Positions 40,869 through 49,018 of a stretch of 64,000 nucleotides of DNA are shown piece after piece. Numbering within the stretch: position 1 is the stretch's first letter; each line of letters opens with the position of its first letter. The position numbers were made by a program, and so were the translations under genes. The stretch is from Hoeflea_A sp965228435 (GTDB lineage Bacteria > Pseudomonadota > Alphaproteobacteria > Rhizobiales > Rhizobiaceae). The notes beneath the pieces are model-generated. The model was given only the letters and a program-made list of their open reading frames with translations, had not been told where the DNA came from and did not search any database. The stretch lies in the NCBI GenBank assembly GCA_965228435.1, contig OZ245818.1:3410001-3474000 (forward strand), read 5' to 3'.

Positions 40869-42293
40869 ATGGTTGAAACAGTTGCGAATATCGATGCCCA
40901 GATTGAATGGCCCGAGCCGTTGGATGAACGGTGGCCTGACATCACCTTCGCCTGGCTCGATGGTGGGCTGACCGCCGTCCAGGATTTCCAGGAAGTGTCG
41001 GGCCTGACTGTCACCCTCGACACGGATATTGAGCTCGTCATCACCGGTGGTGCCGATGCGCACCGGTTTGAAGTCTCCGATAGCGGAACGACGTTGAAGG
41101 CCCTGGAGGAGTTCAACTTCGACGACCCGCAGGATGGTCTGATTCCTGGTGTCTTGTCGGTCGAGCTGGGCTTGCGCGATGGGGAAGGCGCTGTGTTTGA
41201 CGAGACACGGGCCTATATCGTTATTCGCCCAGACGACACGTCCGGGCTTCCCTATCAGGTGCTTGGACAGCAGCTTCTGGACGCAATCGAATCGAATATC
41301 GCTGACCTGCTGGAGATCATAGGCGACTGGGCCGACGCAACCGATGGCGGCGGTGCAGCGGCGTCTCAAACAGTTGCTCCATCCGTCCTTTGGGATCCGG
41401 AAACCTGGTCGGATTTGTGGGCAACCCTGCCGCAGGACAACCCGCAGCTCTATGCCCTGCTGGAACCGGTGTGGGGGCCAATCCAAACCACTTTGGCTGC
41501 CTGGGGCGATTCGGACCCCAGTGACCTCCTCAATGATTTGCTGGATCAGGTGGGGATTTCGCTTGAGGACGTCCTGGATTGGCTGCCTGAAACCGATGAG
41601 GATTTCCTGTCTCTGTTGCTCATCAACTGGCTGGACACACTTCCCAATGATCAGAGCGACGGCAATGATCTTCTGGTCAGTACAAGCAGCGGCAGCACCC
41701 TGGCCGCAGGCCTGGGCACGGATCTTTTCGTCAGCCTGCCCGAGGACGATCAGGTGATTTATGACGGTGTCCGATCCGACTTTATCACCGATGCGCTGGC
41801 TCACGGGCTTGTGGCCGTCCACAAGCCGAGCGGTGAGTCCGATCTGTTGGTCGGTGTCGAGCAGGTGGTGTTCGACGATGGCAAGCTGATCTTCGACATC
41901 GAAAGCGATTGTGTCGGCCTTGTCTACCGGCTGTACCAGGCGACCTTCGATCGCATTCCTGATCTGGGTGGGCTGATCTTCTGGACCGAAGTTGCCGACC
42001 GGCACAAGGAGGAATGGTCGTTGCAGGAGGTCAAGGATTTTCTCTCTGACCAATTCGTGGCGTCACAGGAATTCGAGGATCGCTTCGGCGTCAATCCGAG
42101 TGCGGAGGATTATGTCGACGGCATGTATCTTCACGTGCTTGGACGCAATGCCGATGCGGAAGGAAAAGCCTGGTGGGTCGGCGGCATGCAGCAGGGGCTC
42201 GGCTACGATGATATCCTGCTTGCCTTCAGCGAAAGCGACGAAAACGTCGCCAGGACGAGCGACAATCTGGACAACGGTATCTGGGTCGTCTGA
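40869..42293 (+). CDS. Acidic DUF4214-domain protein with RTX-like segment
   Basis: A 474-residue, very acidic protein without an N-terminal signal peptide. The middle has an RTX-like stretch (DGNDLLVSTSSGSTLAAGLGTDLF, then DLLVGVEQVVFDDGKL), recognisable but degenerate compared with GGxGxDxLx repeats. The C-terminal 130 residues are a DUF4214 domain: VYRLYQATFDRIPDLGGLIFW and MYLHVLGRNADAEGKAWWV. Such domains occur in large extracellular proteins exported by type I secretion. The ATG at 40869 has GGGG eight bases upstream; TTG 40848 and GTG 40860 are alternatives. No secretion genes are adjacent. Function unknown; surface or S-layer-like role is possible. Confidence 0.75.
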   Translation: MVETVANIDAQIEWPEPLDERWPDITFAWLDGGLTAVQDFQEVSGLTVTLDTDIELVITGGADAHRFEVSDSGTTLKALEEFNFDDPQDGLIPGVLSVELGLRDGEGAVFDETRAYIVIRPDDTSGLPYQVLGQQLLDAIESNIADLLEIIGDWADATDGGGAAASQTVAPSVLWDPETWSDLWATLPQDNPQLYALLEPVWGPIQTTLAAWGDSDPSDLLNDLLDQVGISLEDVLDWLPETDEDFLSLLLINWLDTLPNDQSDGNDLLVSTSSGSTLAAGLGTDLFVSLPEDDQVIYDGVRSDFITDALAHGLVAVHKPSGESDLLVGVEQVVFDDGKLIFDIESDCVGLVYRLYQATFDRIPDLGGLIFWTEVADRHKEEWSLQEVKDFLSDQFVASQEFEDRFGVNPSAEDYVDGMYLHVLGRNADAEGKAWWVGGMQQGLGYDDILLAFSESDENVARTSDNLDNGIWVV

Positions 42294-42303
42294 CTTCGTT
42301 TGG

Positions 42304-42377
42304 ATCCGATCATCGGATACTCCGCCCATGGCGCAGACCAACCGCGGCGTCAACCAACCTCTCACGGGCTCGTGAGA
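42304..42377 (+). terminator. Tandem hairpins downstream of the DUF4214 gene
   Basis: ATCCGAT-C-ATCGGAT (42304-42318) and a perfect TCTCACG-GGCT-CGTGAGA hairpin (42360-42377) follow the DUF4214 stop. The second is followed by a T-containing but not T-rich stretch, so termination efficiency is uncertain. Confidence 0.4.
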
Positions 42378-42466
42378 CGGATTGATTTGATTGACGAAAA
42401 GTGATGGTTACGTAGGACGGTGAAAAGGCTCACTGCTTGAGCCGACATGGCGCAAGGAGGAGTGAG

Positions 42467-43108
42467 ATGCGCAAGATCGTCCTCGCAGGGGTATCGATAG
42501 TTGCAGCGGTTGTGATTCTTTCAACTGGAAACATGCCGTCCAGCCAAGCACAGTCGGAAATACCTGACGACGCCAAAGTCGCCATATTCGCCGGTGGCTG
42601 TTTCTGGTGTGTCGAAAAGGATTTCGACCATGTTCCGGGTGTTCTGGAAACCCTATCGGGCTATACCGGCGGTCATCTGGACAATCCGACCTACAAGGAC
42701 GTTGTTCGCGAGACGACGGGTCATCGCGAGGCCGTGAAGGTCACCTATGACCCTTCCAAGGTCACTTACGATCAGCTGCTTGACGTGTTCTGGCACAGTG
42801 TCGATCCGACGGACCCGGGTGGTCAGTTCTGTGATCGCGGTGAAAGCTACACCACGGCCATCTACACATTGGACGACGATCAGCAGATGGCGGCCGAAGC
42901 CTCCAGCAAGAAAGCGATGGAGGCACTGGGCCAGCAGATCGCCACGGTGATCATGCCGGCATCCATGTTTTACCCGGCCGAGGACTACCACCAGGATTTC
43001 TATCAGAAGAATCCGGTGCGCTATCGCGTTTACCGGCTCGGTTGCCGCCGGGATGCACGGATCGAAGCCCTGTGGGGTGACGAGGCCCATCGCGGCATCG
43101 TCAAGTAA
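42467..43108 (+). CDS. msrA: Peptide-methionine (S)-S-oxide reductase, exported form
   Basis: A 213-residue MsrA that reduces methionine-S-sulfoxide in proteins. The catalytic GGCFWC motif is at residues 43-48 (nucleophile Cys45). Other conserved elements are SGYTGGHLDNPTY, YDPSKVTYDQLL and YHQDFYQKNP. Unlike cytosolic MsrA, an N-terminal signal peptide (residues 1-29, SSQAQS) suggests a periplasmic location, where it would repair oxidised envelope proteins. GGAGGAG precedes the ATG. No msrB is adjacent. Confidence 0.92.
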   Translation: MRKIVLAGVSIVAAVVILSTGNMPSSQAQSEIPDDAKVAIFAGGCFWCVEKDFDHVPGVLETLSGYTGGHLDNPTYKDVVRETTGHREAVKVTYDPSKVTYDQLLDVFWHSVDPTDPGGQFCDRGESYTTAIYTLDDDQQMAAEASSKKAMEALGQQIATVIMPASMFYPAEDYHQDFYQKNPVRYRVYRLGCRRDARIEALWGDEAHRGIVK

Positions 43109-43183
43109 CGCAGCGCCGAAATCCATTGCCCCGTTGTTTCAGCCCGTGCACAATGACCGGGTTGGGCAATGGGGACGAAGGCG

Positions 43184-43621
43184 ATGGCCAAGAAGCGCAC
43201 CGGAGAACCATGGATGAGCGGAGCAGAGTTCGGTCGAACTCTGCCGCGCGGTGTCGGCGTCAATCTCCTAGTGCGTGATATCGACCCGCAGGCCACCTTT
43301 TGCCGTGATGCGCTTGGTGCGATGGTCCTCTACAGCGACGAGGATTTCGCCGCGATCGAATTGGCCGGATCGGTGTTCATGCTGCATGCCGACCACGCTT
43401 ATGAAGGTCACCCGATGCACGGGGTGGTCAACGGCACGGACCTGCGTGGCCAGGGAGTGGAGCTTCGTGTCTATGGGGTGGATCCGGACAAGATCGAGGA
43501 ACGGGCGCGGCGGTTGGGTTACGACGTGCTTTCAGGGTCAATCGACAAGCCTCACGGTTTGCGCGAGTGCCATATCATTGGGCCGGATGGATACGTCTGG
43601 GTCCCTGGCACCGCGATCTGA
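43184..43621 (+). CDS. VOC/glyoxalase-fold protein
   Basis: A 145-residue single-module protein of the vicinal-oxygen-chelate fold. VGVNLLVRDIDPQATFCRDALGAMVLYSDEDFAAIEL shows the first beta-alpha-beta units (in two blocks) and VELRVYGVDPDKIEERARRLGYDVL the second. No metal site can be assigned with confidence. Starts at 43169 and 43214 are also in frame. It is between msrA and the omp19-like gene on the same strand, with its own spacing; role unknown. Confidence 0.65.
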   Translation: MAKKRTGEPWMSGAEFGRTLPRGVGVNLLVRDIDPQATFCRDALGAMVLYSDEDFAAIELAGSVFMLHADHAYEGHPMHGVVNGTDLRGQGVELRVYGVDPDKIEERARRLGYDVLSGSIDKPHGLRECHIIGPDGYVWVPGTAI

Positions 43622-43702
43622 ACTGGCAGGCGCGCTCGACCGCCGAGGGCCGGTTTCTGTTCTTCTGTGCAAATTTAATACAAATTTTGCCATCTTTATG
43701 TA

Positions 43703-43727
43703 TTGAAACGCGACGACCGCCTATATA
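43703..43727 (+). promoter_or_regulatory. AT-rich promoter-like segment upstream of omp19
   Basis: TTGAAA (43703-43708) and TATATA (43722-43727) occur in an AT-rich island 50-75 bp before omp19, but the spacer is only 13 bp, so this is not a standard sigma-70 arrangement. TATATA could be the -10 of a promoter with a different -35. Confidence 0.25.
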
Positions 43728-43775
43728 GGGGCCAAGGGGGTGGGGCCGCCTGCCAAAGAGAATTGGGGATGTTCG

Positions 43776-44288
43776 ATGCGGAACGTTTACACGCTGATCG
43801 CCTTAAGCGCACTGATCGCCATAGCAGGTTGCCAGCGTTTTGGGCCGAACCGGCAGCTCAGCAGCCAACCGGCTCCACTTGAACCGGCGCCCGTTGCAGG
43901 CGTACAGAGCGGACAATTGCCGCCGGCTGGTCAGAACCAGTTTCCGAACGCGCCTGAGACCGAAGGCCCATCGCCGGAGGAGCTTCAGAACGCGGCTGCC
44001 AACGCTCCGGATGTCACACGTGATTCGATGGTGGGTCGCTGGACGATTGCCACCGGTGGCAGCACCTGCGATGTGTTCCTGGCTCTGACCCAGTGGACGG
44101 GCGGCTATCGGGCGGCCTCGCGTGGCTGCGCCGATCAGGCCTCGACGATTTCCGCCTGGAATGTCGTGGGCAAGGAAGTGGTGCTCAACGATTCTTCCGG
44201 TAACCGGTTCGCCGGTCTCTTCAAGACCGGTGAAAGCCGCTTCCAGGGAACCACCGCTGCCGGACAGTCCATCAGTCTTTCCCGTTAG
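43776..44288 (+). CDS. omp19: Omp19-like protease-inhibitor lipoprotein (AprI/Inh family)
   Basis: A 170-residue lipoprotein. The signal peptide ends in LIAIAGC with the lipidated Cys19. A Pro/Gln-rich linker with NQFPNAP is followed by a beta-barrel inhibitor domain (MVGRWTIATGGSTCDVFLALT, ASRGCADQASTISAWNVVGK, GQSISLSR at the C-terminus). The overall pattern closely matches Brucella Omp19, an outer-membrane lipoprotein that inhibits bacterial and host proteases. In a free-living bacterium it likely protects the envelope from secreted proteases. The two cysteines of the domain could form a disulfide. It lies 27 bp before zapE. Confidence 0.82.
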   Translation: MRNVYTLIALSALIAIAGCQRFGPNRQLSSQPAPLEPAPVAGVQSGQLPPAGQNQFPNAPETEGPSPEELQNAAANAPDVTRDSMVGRWTIATGGSTCDVFLALTQWTGGYRAASRGCADQASTISAWNVVGKEVVLNDSSGNRFAGLFKTGESRFQGTTAAGQSISLSR

Positions 44289-44315
44289 AATCCGGAGCAA
44301 CCGGACCGCCAGCCT

Positions 44316-45488
44316 ATGACCATTGCCGACAGGATCACCGTCGAGGAGCGCTATCTGGCGCTGGTCGACAGTGGCGAGATCGAGCTGGACGAGGCGCAGC
44401 GAAGCCTGGCAATTGCTCTTGATCGGGTGCTGACGGCAGTCAGCGAAAAGAGGTTGACCAGCAAATCAAGCTCGCTTGGGTGGCTGTTTGCGCGCCGCCA
44501 AAAGCCGCAGCCGGTGATCAAAGGCCTCTACATTTTCGGCTCCGTCGGCCGCGGAAAAACCATGCTGATGGATCTGTTTTTTGAGCAGGTCAAGGCAACG
44601 CGCAAGCGTCGGGTCCACTTCCACGATTTCATGGCTGACGTCCACAATCGGATCGCGGCCCATCGCCAGGCTCTCAAACGCGGCGAGACGAAGGAGGAGG
44701 ATCCCATTCCTCCTGTCGCCAGCCAGCTTTTCGCCGAGGCCTGGGTGCTGTGTTTCGACGAGTTTTCAGTCACCGATATTGCCGATGCAATGATCCTTTC
44801 GCGGCTGTTTGAACAGCTCTTCCAGCGTGGTTGTGTGCTTGTGACCACGTCCAATGTGGAGCCGGACGATCTCTATAAGAACGGGCTCAATCGCCAACTG
44901 TTTCTGCCTTTCGTCGATCTCCTGAAAACGCGTGTCGACATCTTCAGCCTGGATGCCCGCACCGACTACCGGATGGAGAAAATCAACCAGCTGCCGGTCT
45001 ATCTCACGCCGCTAAGCGACGACAACAAGGTTGCCTTTGCAAAGGCCTGGCACGAAGTTGCGGCCGGGCATGCGGTGCGCTCGCGGGAAATCGAGGTCAA
45101 GGGACGGGCGATCCATGTGCCGATCGAGGCGAATGGCGCGGCGCGTTTCAGTTTCGACGAATTGTGTGCCGTGCCGCTTGCTGCCAGCGACTACCACCGC
45201 ATTGCCCAGCGCTACCATACGGTCTTCATCGAGAATATTCCGGTGATCGAAGAAGGCGCGCGCAACGAGGCCAAGCGATTCATCAACCTGATCGACCTTC
45301 TGTACGACACCAAAACACGGGTTTTCATCTCCGCAGCGGCGGCGCCTGACGACCTCTACAGCAGCAAACGCAAACGCGAAGGGTTCGAGTTCGAGCGCAC
45401 GGCTTCGCGCCTGTTTGAAATGCAGAGCGCGGACTATCTCGCCTCCAGTCGCGCCGTCACCGGTGCCAAGGTCGAGCCTCTGGCCTGA
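44316..45488 (+). CDS. zapE: Cell division protein ZapE (AFG1-like ATPase)
   Basis: A 390-residue ATPase of the AFG1/LACE1 family. Walker A is GSVGRGKTMLMD (residues about 76-87), Walker B LCFDEFSVTDIADAM, and the LFEQLFQRGCVLVTTSNVEPDDLYKNGLNR region (in two blocks) is the sensor segment. In E. coli ZapE affects Z-ring stability under stress. The position directly before mdh is conserved in many alphaproteobacteria. It starts 27 bp after omp19. The 212-bp gap to mdh holds the promoter of the TCA operon. Confidence 0.92.
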   Translation: MTIADRITVEERYLALVDSGEIELDEAQRSLAIALDRVLTAVSEKRLTSKSSSLGWLFARRQKPQPVIKGLYIFGSVGRGKTMLMDLFFEQVKATRKRRVHFHDFMADVHNRIAAHRQALKRGETKEEDPIPPVASQLFAEAWVLCFDEFSVTDIADAMILSRLFEQLFQRGCVLVTTSNVEPDDLYKNGLNRQLFLPFVDLLKTRVDIFSLDARTDYRMEKINQLPVYLTPLSDDNKVAFAKAWHEVAAGHAVRSREIEVKGRAIHVPIEANGAARFSFDELCAVPLAASDYHRIAQRYHTVFIENIPVIEEGARNEAKRFINLIDLLYDTKTRVFISAAAAPDDLYSSKRKREGFEFERTASRLFEMQSADYLASSRAVTGAKVEPLA

Positions 45489-45700
45489 CCGGCTCCGGCG
45501 CATTTTCGCGTATCCGTGCCGATTTTTTGTTCAAAATATTGACGTTTACGTAAGTCCCGCAAGTTCTAACCGTTTGAATTTAATGATGTCGAAAGTATGA
45601 GTTGCCAAAAGAGATCAACGAGTCTATCCACTTCGCGGCTTTTTCGGCAAAATCGCCAGGGGATGCCGGTAAAACAACGGATTTCGGAGGTGTCGTGTCA
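45489..45700 (+). promoter_or_regulatory. Upstream region of the TCA operon
   Basis: This 212-bp gap is AT-rich from about 45520 to 45600. It contains TTGACGTTTACGTAAG (45539-45554) with two ACGT boxes six bases apart (45542-45545 region and 45548-45551), resembling MerR/LiuR-type sites from memory. TTGACG could also be a -35 element, but no good -10 follows at 16-18 bp. Confidence 0.35.
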
Positions 45701-46663
45701 ATGGCGCGAAATAAGATAGCATTGATCGGTTCGGGAATGATCGGGGGCACGCTGGCCCATCTGGCGGGATTGAAGGAGCTGGGCGACGTCGTACTGTTCG
45801 ACATCGCCGAGGGCATTCCGCAGGGCAAGGGTCTCGACATTGCCCAATCCAGCGCGGTCGATGGGTTCGACGCGGCCATGACCGGCGCCAATGACTATGC
45901 GGCGATTGAAGGTGCAGACGTCTGTATCGTGACCGCCGGCGTTCCGCGCAAGCCAGGCATGAGCCGTGACGATCTGCTTGGTATCAATCTGAAGGTGATG
46001 GAACAGGTTGGCGCGGGTATCAAGAAATACGCGCCCAACGCCTTCGTCATCTGCATCACCAACCCGCTCGACGCGATGGTCTGGGCGCTGCAGAAGTTTT
46101 CGGGTCTGCCGAAGAACAAGGTTGTCGGCATGGCAGGCGTGCTCGACAGTTCACGCTTCCGGCTGTTTCTCTCCGAAGAGTTCGATGTATCGATCGAGGA
46201 TGTGACGGCCTTCGTGCTCGGTGGCCACGGCGACTCCATGGTGCCGCTTGCCCGCTATTCGACCGTTGCCGGCATTCCGCTGCCGGATCTGGTCAAGATG
46301 GGCTGGGTTTCCAAGAAGCGTCTTGAAGAGATCATTCAGCGCACGCGCGATGGCGGCGCTGAAATCGTCGGGCTGCTGAAGACCGGCTCTGCCTATTACG
46401 CTCCTGCCGCATCGGCCATCGAAATGGCGGAGGCGTATCTCAAGGACAAAAAGCGCGTCCTGCCCTGTGCCGCCCACCTGGCTGGCCAGTACGGCGTCAA
46501 GGATCTCTATGTCGGTGTCCCGACGGTGATCGGAGCCGGCGGTGTCGAACGGGTCATCGAGATCAACCTCAACAAGAGCGAGCAGAACGCCTTTGACAAA
46601 TCGGTCGCGGCGGTCGCCGGACTGTGCGAGGCCTGCATCGAAATCGCGCCAAACCTGAAATAG
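45701..46663 (+). CDS. mdh: Malate dehydrogenase
   Basis: A 320-residue NAD-dependent malate dehydrogenase of the LDH-like type found in alphaproteobacteria; it oxidises malate to oxaloacetate in the TCA cycle. The cofactor loop is ALIGSGMIGG, the substrate-binding arginines are in GVPRKPGMSRDDLL, and the catalytic histidine in LGGHGDSMVPL. CGGAGG lies upstream of the ATG at 45701; an in-frame start at 45602 would add an unlikely 33-residue leader. First gene of mdh-sucCDAB-lpdA. Confidence 0.96.
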   Translation: MARNKIALIGSGMIGGTLAHLAGLKELGDVVLFDIAEGIPQGKGLDIAQSSAVDGFDAAMTGANDYAAIEGADVCIVTAGVPRKPGMSRDDLLGINLKVMEQVGAGIKKYAPNAFVICITNPLDAMVWALQKFSGLPKNKVVGMAGVLDSSRFRLFLSEEFDVSIEDVTAFVLGGHGDSMVPLARYSTVAGIPLPDLVKMGWVSKKRLEEIIQRTRDGGAEIVGLLKTGSAYYAPAASAIEMAEAYLKDKKRVLPCAAHLAGQYGVKDLYVGVPTVIGAGGVERVIEINLNKSEQNAFDKSVAAVAGLCEACIEIAPNLK

Positions 46664-46694
46664 GCCGGCTGGCCGAACAAACGGGAACCCATCC

Positions 46695-47891
46695 ATGAAT
46701 ATTCATGAATATCAGGCCAAGGCCCTGCTCAAGGGCTTTGGCGCGCCGGTCGCCGAGGGCGTGCCGGTTTTCAAGGCCGAAGATGCCGCTGCTGCGGCCA
46801 GCCAGCTGCCCGGACCGCTCTACGTGGTCAAAAGCCAGATCCACGCCGGCGGGCGTGGCAAGGGCAAGTTCAAGGAACTGTCCGAAGACGCCAAGGGCGG
46901 TGTGCGGCTTGCCCATTCGGTCGACGAAGTCGTCGCCTTTGCCGGCGAAATGCTCGGCAATACGCTGGTCACCAAGCAGACCGGGCCGCACGGCAAGCAG
47001 GTCAACCGTCTCTATATCGAGGACGGTGCCGATATCGACCGCGAGCTCTATCTGTCGATCCTGGTCGACCGGAGCGTCGGCATGCCGGCTTTTGTGGTCT
47101 CGACCGAGGGCGGCATGGATATCGAGGCCGTGGCCGAGGAAACACCGGAGAAGATCCTGACGCTGCCGATCGATCCGGTTGCCGGCGTGACGGAAGCCGA
47201 TGCCGGCAAGCTGTGCGATGCGCTGGCGCTTGATGGTGAAGCGCGCAGCGACGGCATGACGCTGTTTCCGATCCTCTACAAGGCCTTCATGGAAAAAGAC
47301 ATGAGCCTGCTGGAGGTCAACCCGCTGATCGTCATGACCAACGGTCGGCTGCGGGTGCTCGACGCAAAGGTCTCGTTCGACGGTAACGCGCTGTTCCGCC
47401 ACGACGATGTCATGGAGCTGCGCGACACGACGGAAGAGGACGAAAAGGAAATCGAGGCGTCGAAATACGACCTCGCCTATGTCGCGCTCGAGGGCAATAT
47501 CGGTTGCATGGTCAATGGCGCCGGTCTGGCCATGGCGACCATGGATATCATCAAGCTTTATGGTGCCGAGCCGGCGAACTTCCTCGATGTCGGCGGCGGC
47601 GCTTCAAAGGAAAAGGTCACGGCGGCTTTCAAGATCATCACTGCGGACCCGGCGGTCGAGGGCATTCTGGTCAATATTTTCGGCGGCATCATGCGCTGCG
47701 ACACCATCGCCGAAGGCGTCGTTGCCGCGGTCAAGGAAGTCGGGCTGGAAGTACCGCTGGTGGTGCGCCTGGAAGGCACCAATGTCGAAAAGGGCAAGCA
47801 GATCATCAACGAAAGCGGGCTCAATGTCATCGCAGCGGACGATCTGGACGACGCCGCGCAAAAGATCGTCAAAGCGGTGAAGGGAGCCTGA
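46695..47891 (+). CDS. sucC: Succinyl-CoA synthetase beta subunit
   Basis: A 398-residue beta subunit (ADP-forming type), normal length. The ATP-grasp domain starts MNIHEYQAKALLKGFG and has KSQIHAGGRGKGKFKEL; the C-terminal CoA-ligase domain includes FLDVGGGASKEKV and NIFGGIMRCDTIAEG. With SucD it converts succinyl-CoA to succinate with phosphorylation of ADP or GDP. It is 31 bp after mdh and 3 bp before sucD. Confidence 0.97.
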   Translation: MNIHEYQAKALLKGFGAPVAEGVPVFKAEDAAAAASQLPGPLYVVKSQIHAGGRGKGKFKELSEDAKGGVRLAHSVDEVVAFAGEMLGNTLVTKQTGPHGKQVNRLYIEDGADIDRELYLSILVDRSVGMPAFVVSTEGGMDIEAVAEETPEKILTLPIDPVAGVTEADAGKLCDALALDGEARSDGMTLFPILYKAFMEKDMSLLEVNPLIVMTNGRLRVLDAKVSFDGNALFRHDDVMELRDTTEEDEKEIEASKYDLAYVALEGNIGCMVNGAGLAMATMDIIKLYGAEPANFLDVGGGASKEKVTAAFKIITADPAVEGILVNIFGGIMRCDTIAEGVVAAVKEVGLEVPLVVRLEGTNVEKGKQIINESGLNVIAADDLDDAAQKIVKAVKGA

Positions 47892-47894
47892 ACC

Positions 47895-48806
47895 ATGTCG
47901 ATTCTCGTTAACAGCGACACCAAGGTCCTGGTTCAGGGTCTAACCGGCAAGACCGGCACGTTCCACACCGAGCAGGCGCTCGCCTACCACGGCACCAAGA
48001 TGGTCGGTGGCGTGCACCCGAAAAAGGGCGGTGAGGTCTGGACTGGCAATGTTGGCGGCGGCACCGCCGACCTGCCGATCTTCACCACGGTGGCCGAGGG
48101 CATCGAAGCGACCGGCGCCAACGCCTCGGTCATTTACGTCCCGCCGGCGGGTGCGGGTGCTGCCATCATCGAGGCCATCGATGCGAATGTTCCGTTGATC
48201 GTGTGCATCACCGAAGGCATTCCGGTGACCGACATGGTCAAGGTGAAGGCCCGTCTGGACAAGTCCGATAGCCGGCTCATCGGTCCCAACTGTCCCGGCG
48301 TTTTGACCCCGGACGAGTGCAAGATCGGCATCATGCCGGGCAACATCTTCCTCAAGGGTTCGGTCGGCGTCGTCTCGCGCTCCGGCACGCTGACCTATGA
48401 AGCGGTGTTCCAGACCACCAATGAAGGCCTCGGCCAGACCACCGCGGTCGGCATCGGCGGCGATCCGGTCAAGGGCACCGATTTCATCGACATTTTGGAA
48501 ATGTACCTTGCTGACGACGCCACCCAGTCGATCATCATGATCGGTGAAATCGGCGGTTCGTCGGAAGAGGATGCCGCTCAGTTCCTGGCCGACGAAGCGA
48601 AGAAGGGACGGTCAAAACCGACTGTCGGCTTCATCGCCGGCCGCACGGCGCCTCCGGGACGCACCATGGGCCATGCCGGCGCCGTCATTTCGGGCGGCAA
48701 GGGTGGCGCCGAAGACAAGATCGCAGCGATGGAGGCGGCCGGAATTCGAGTGTCCCCATCGCCCGCGCAGCTCGGCAAGACGCTTGTCGAATTGCTGAAC
48801 GGTTAA
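47895..48806 (+). CDS. sucD: Succinyl-CoA synthetase alpha subunit
   Basis: A 303-residue alpha subunit. The CoA-binding Rossmann part has VQGLTGKTGTFHTEQAL; the active-site histidine that becomes phosphorylated is in GRTAPPGRTMGHAGAVIS. GPNCPGVLTPDECKIGIMPG is a further family signature. It forms the heterodimer or heterotetramer with SucC, whose gene stops 3 bp upstream. A GC-rich perfect palindrome follows the gene before sucA. Confidence 0.97.
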   Translation: MSILVNSDTKVLVQGLTGKTGTFHTEQALAYHGTKMVGGVHPKKGGEVWTGNVGGGTADLPIFTTVAEGIEATGANASVIYVPPAGAGAAIIEAIDANVPLIVCITEGIPVTDMVKVKARLDKSDSRLIGPNCPGVLTPDECKIGIMPGNIFLKGSVGVVSRSGTLTYEAVFQTTNEGLGQTTAVGIGGDPVKGTDFIDILEMYLADDATQSIIMIGEIGGSSEEDAAQFLADEAKKGRSKPTVGFIAGRTAPPGRTMGHAGAVISGGKGGAEDKIAAMEAAGIRVSPSPAQLGKTLVELLNG

Positions 48807-48813
48807 CAACCGA

Positions 48814-48835
48814 CCCGGGCGACGCGTCGCCCGGG
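48814..48835. other. 22-bp perfect palindrome between sucD and sucA
   Basis: CCCGGGCGACGCGTCGCCCGGG is fully self-complementary, giving a strong hairpin 7 bp after the sucD stop, without a T-tract. It may partly terminate or process the transcript, separating mdh-sucCD from sucAB-lpdA levels. Confidence 0.6.
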
Positions 48836-49018
48836 CCGAACACTTGGCGATGACGTCAGGTCAATTATGCGCGACAGGGCTACCCAAAAACCGGTCCGGG
48901 CTGCATAGTTGAAATACGGGATGAAACGCAGCGCATCCGAGCTTTCCGCAAGGATGCAAGATCTGGGCGGCTTGGCCGTCCACACTCCAAGGAGGCGGAA
49001 CTTTTTCCGCAGGGGCAG

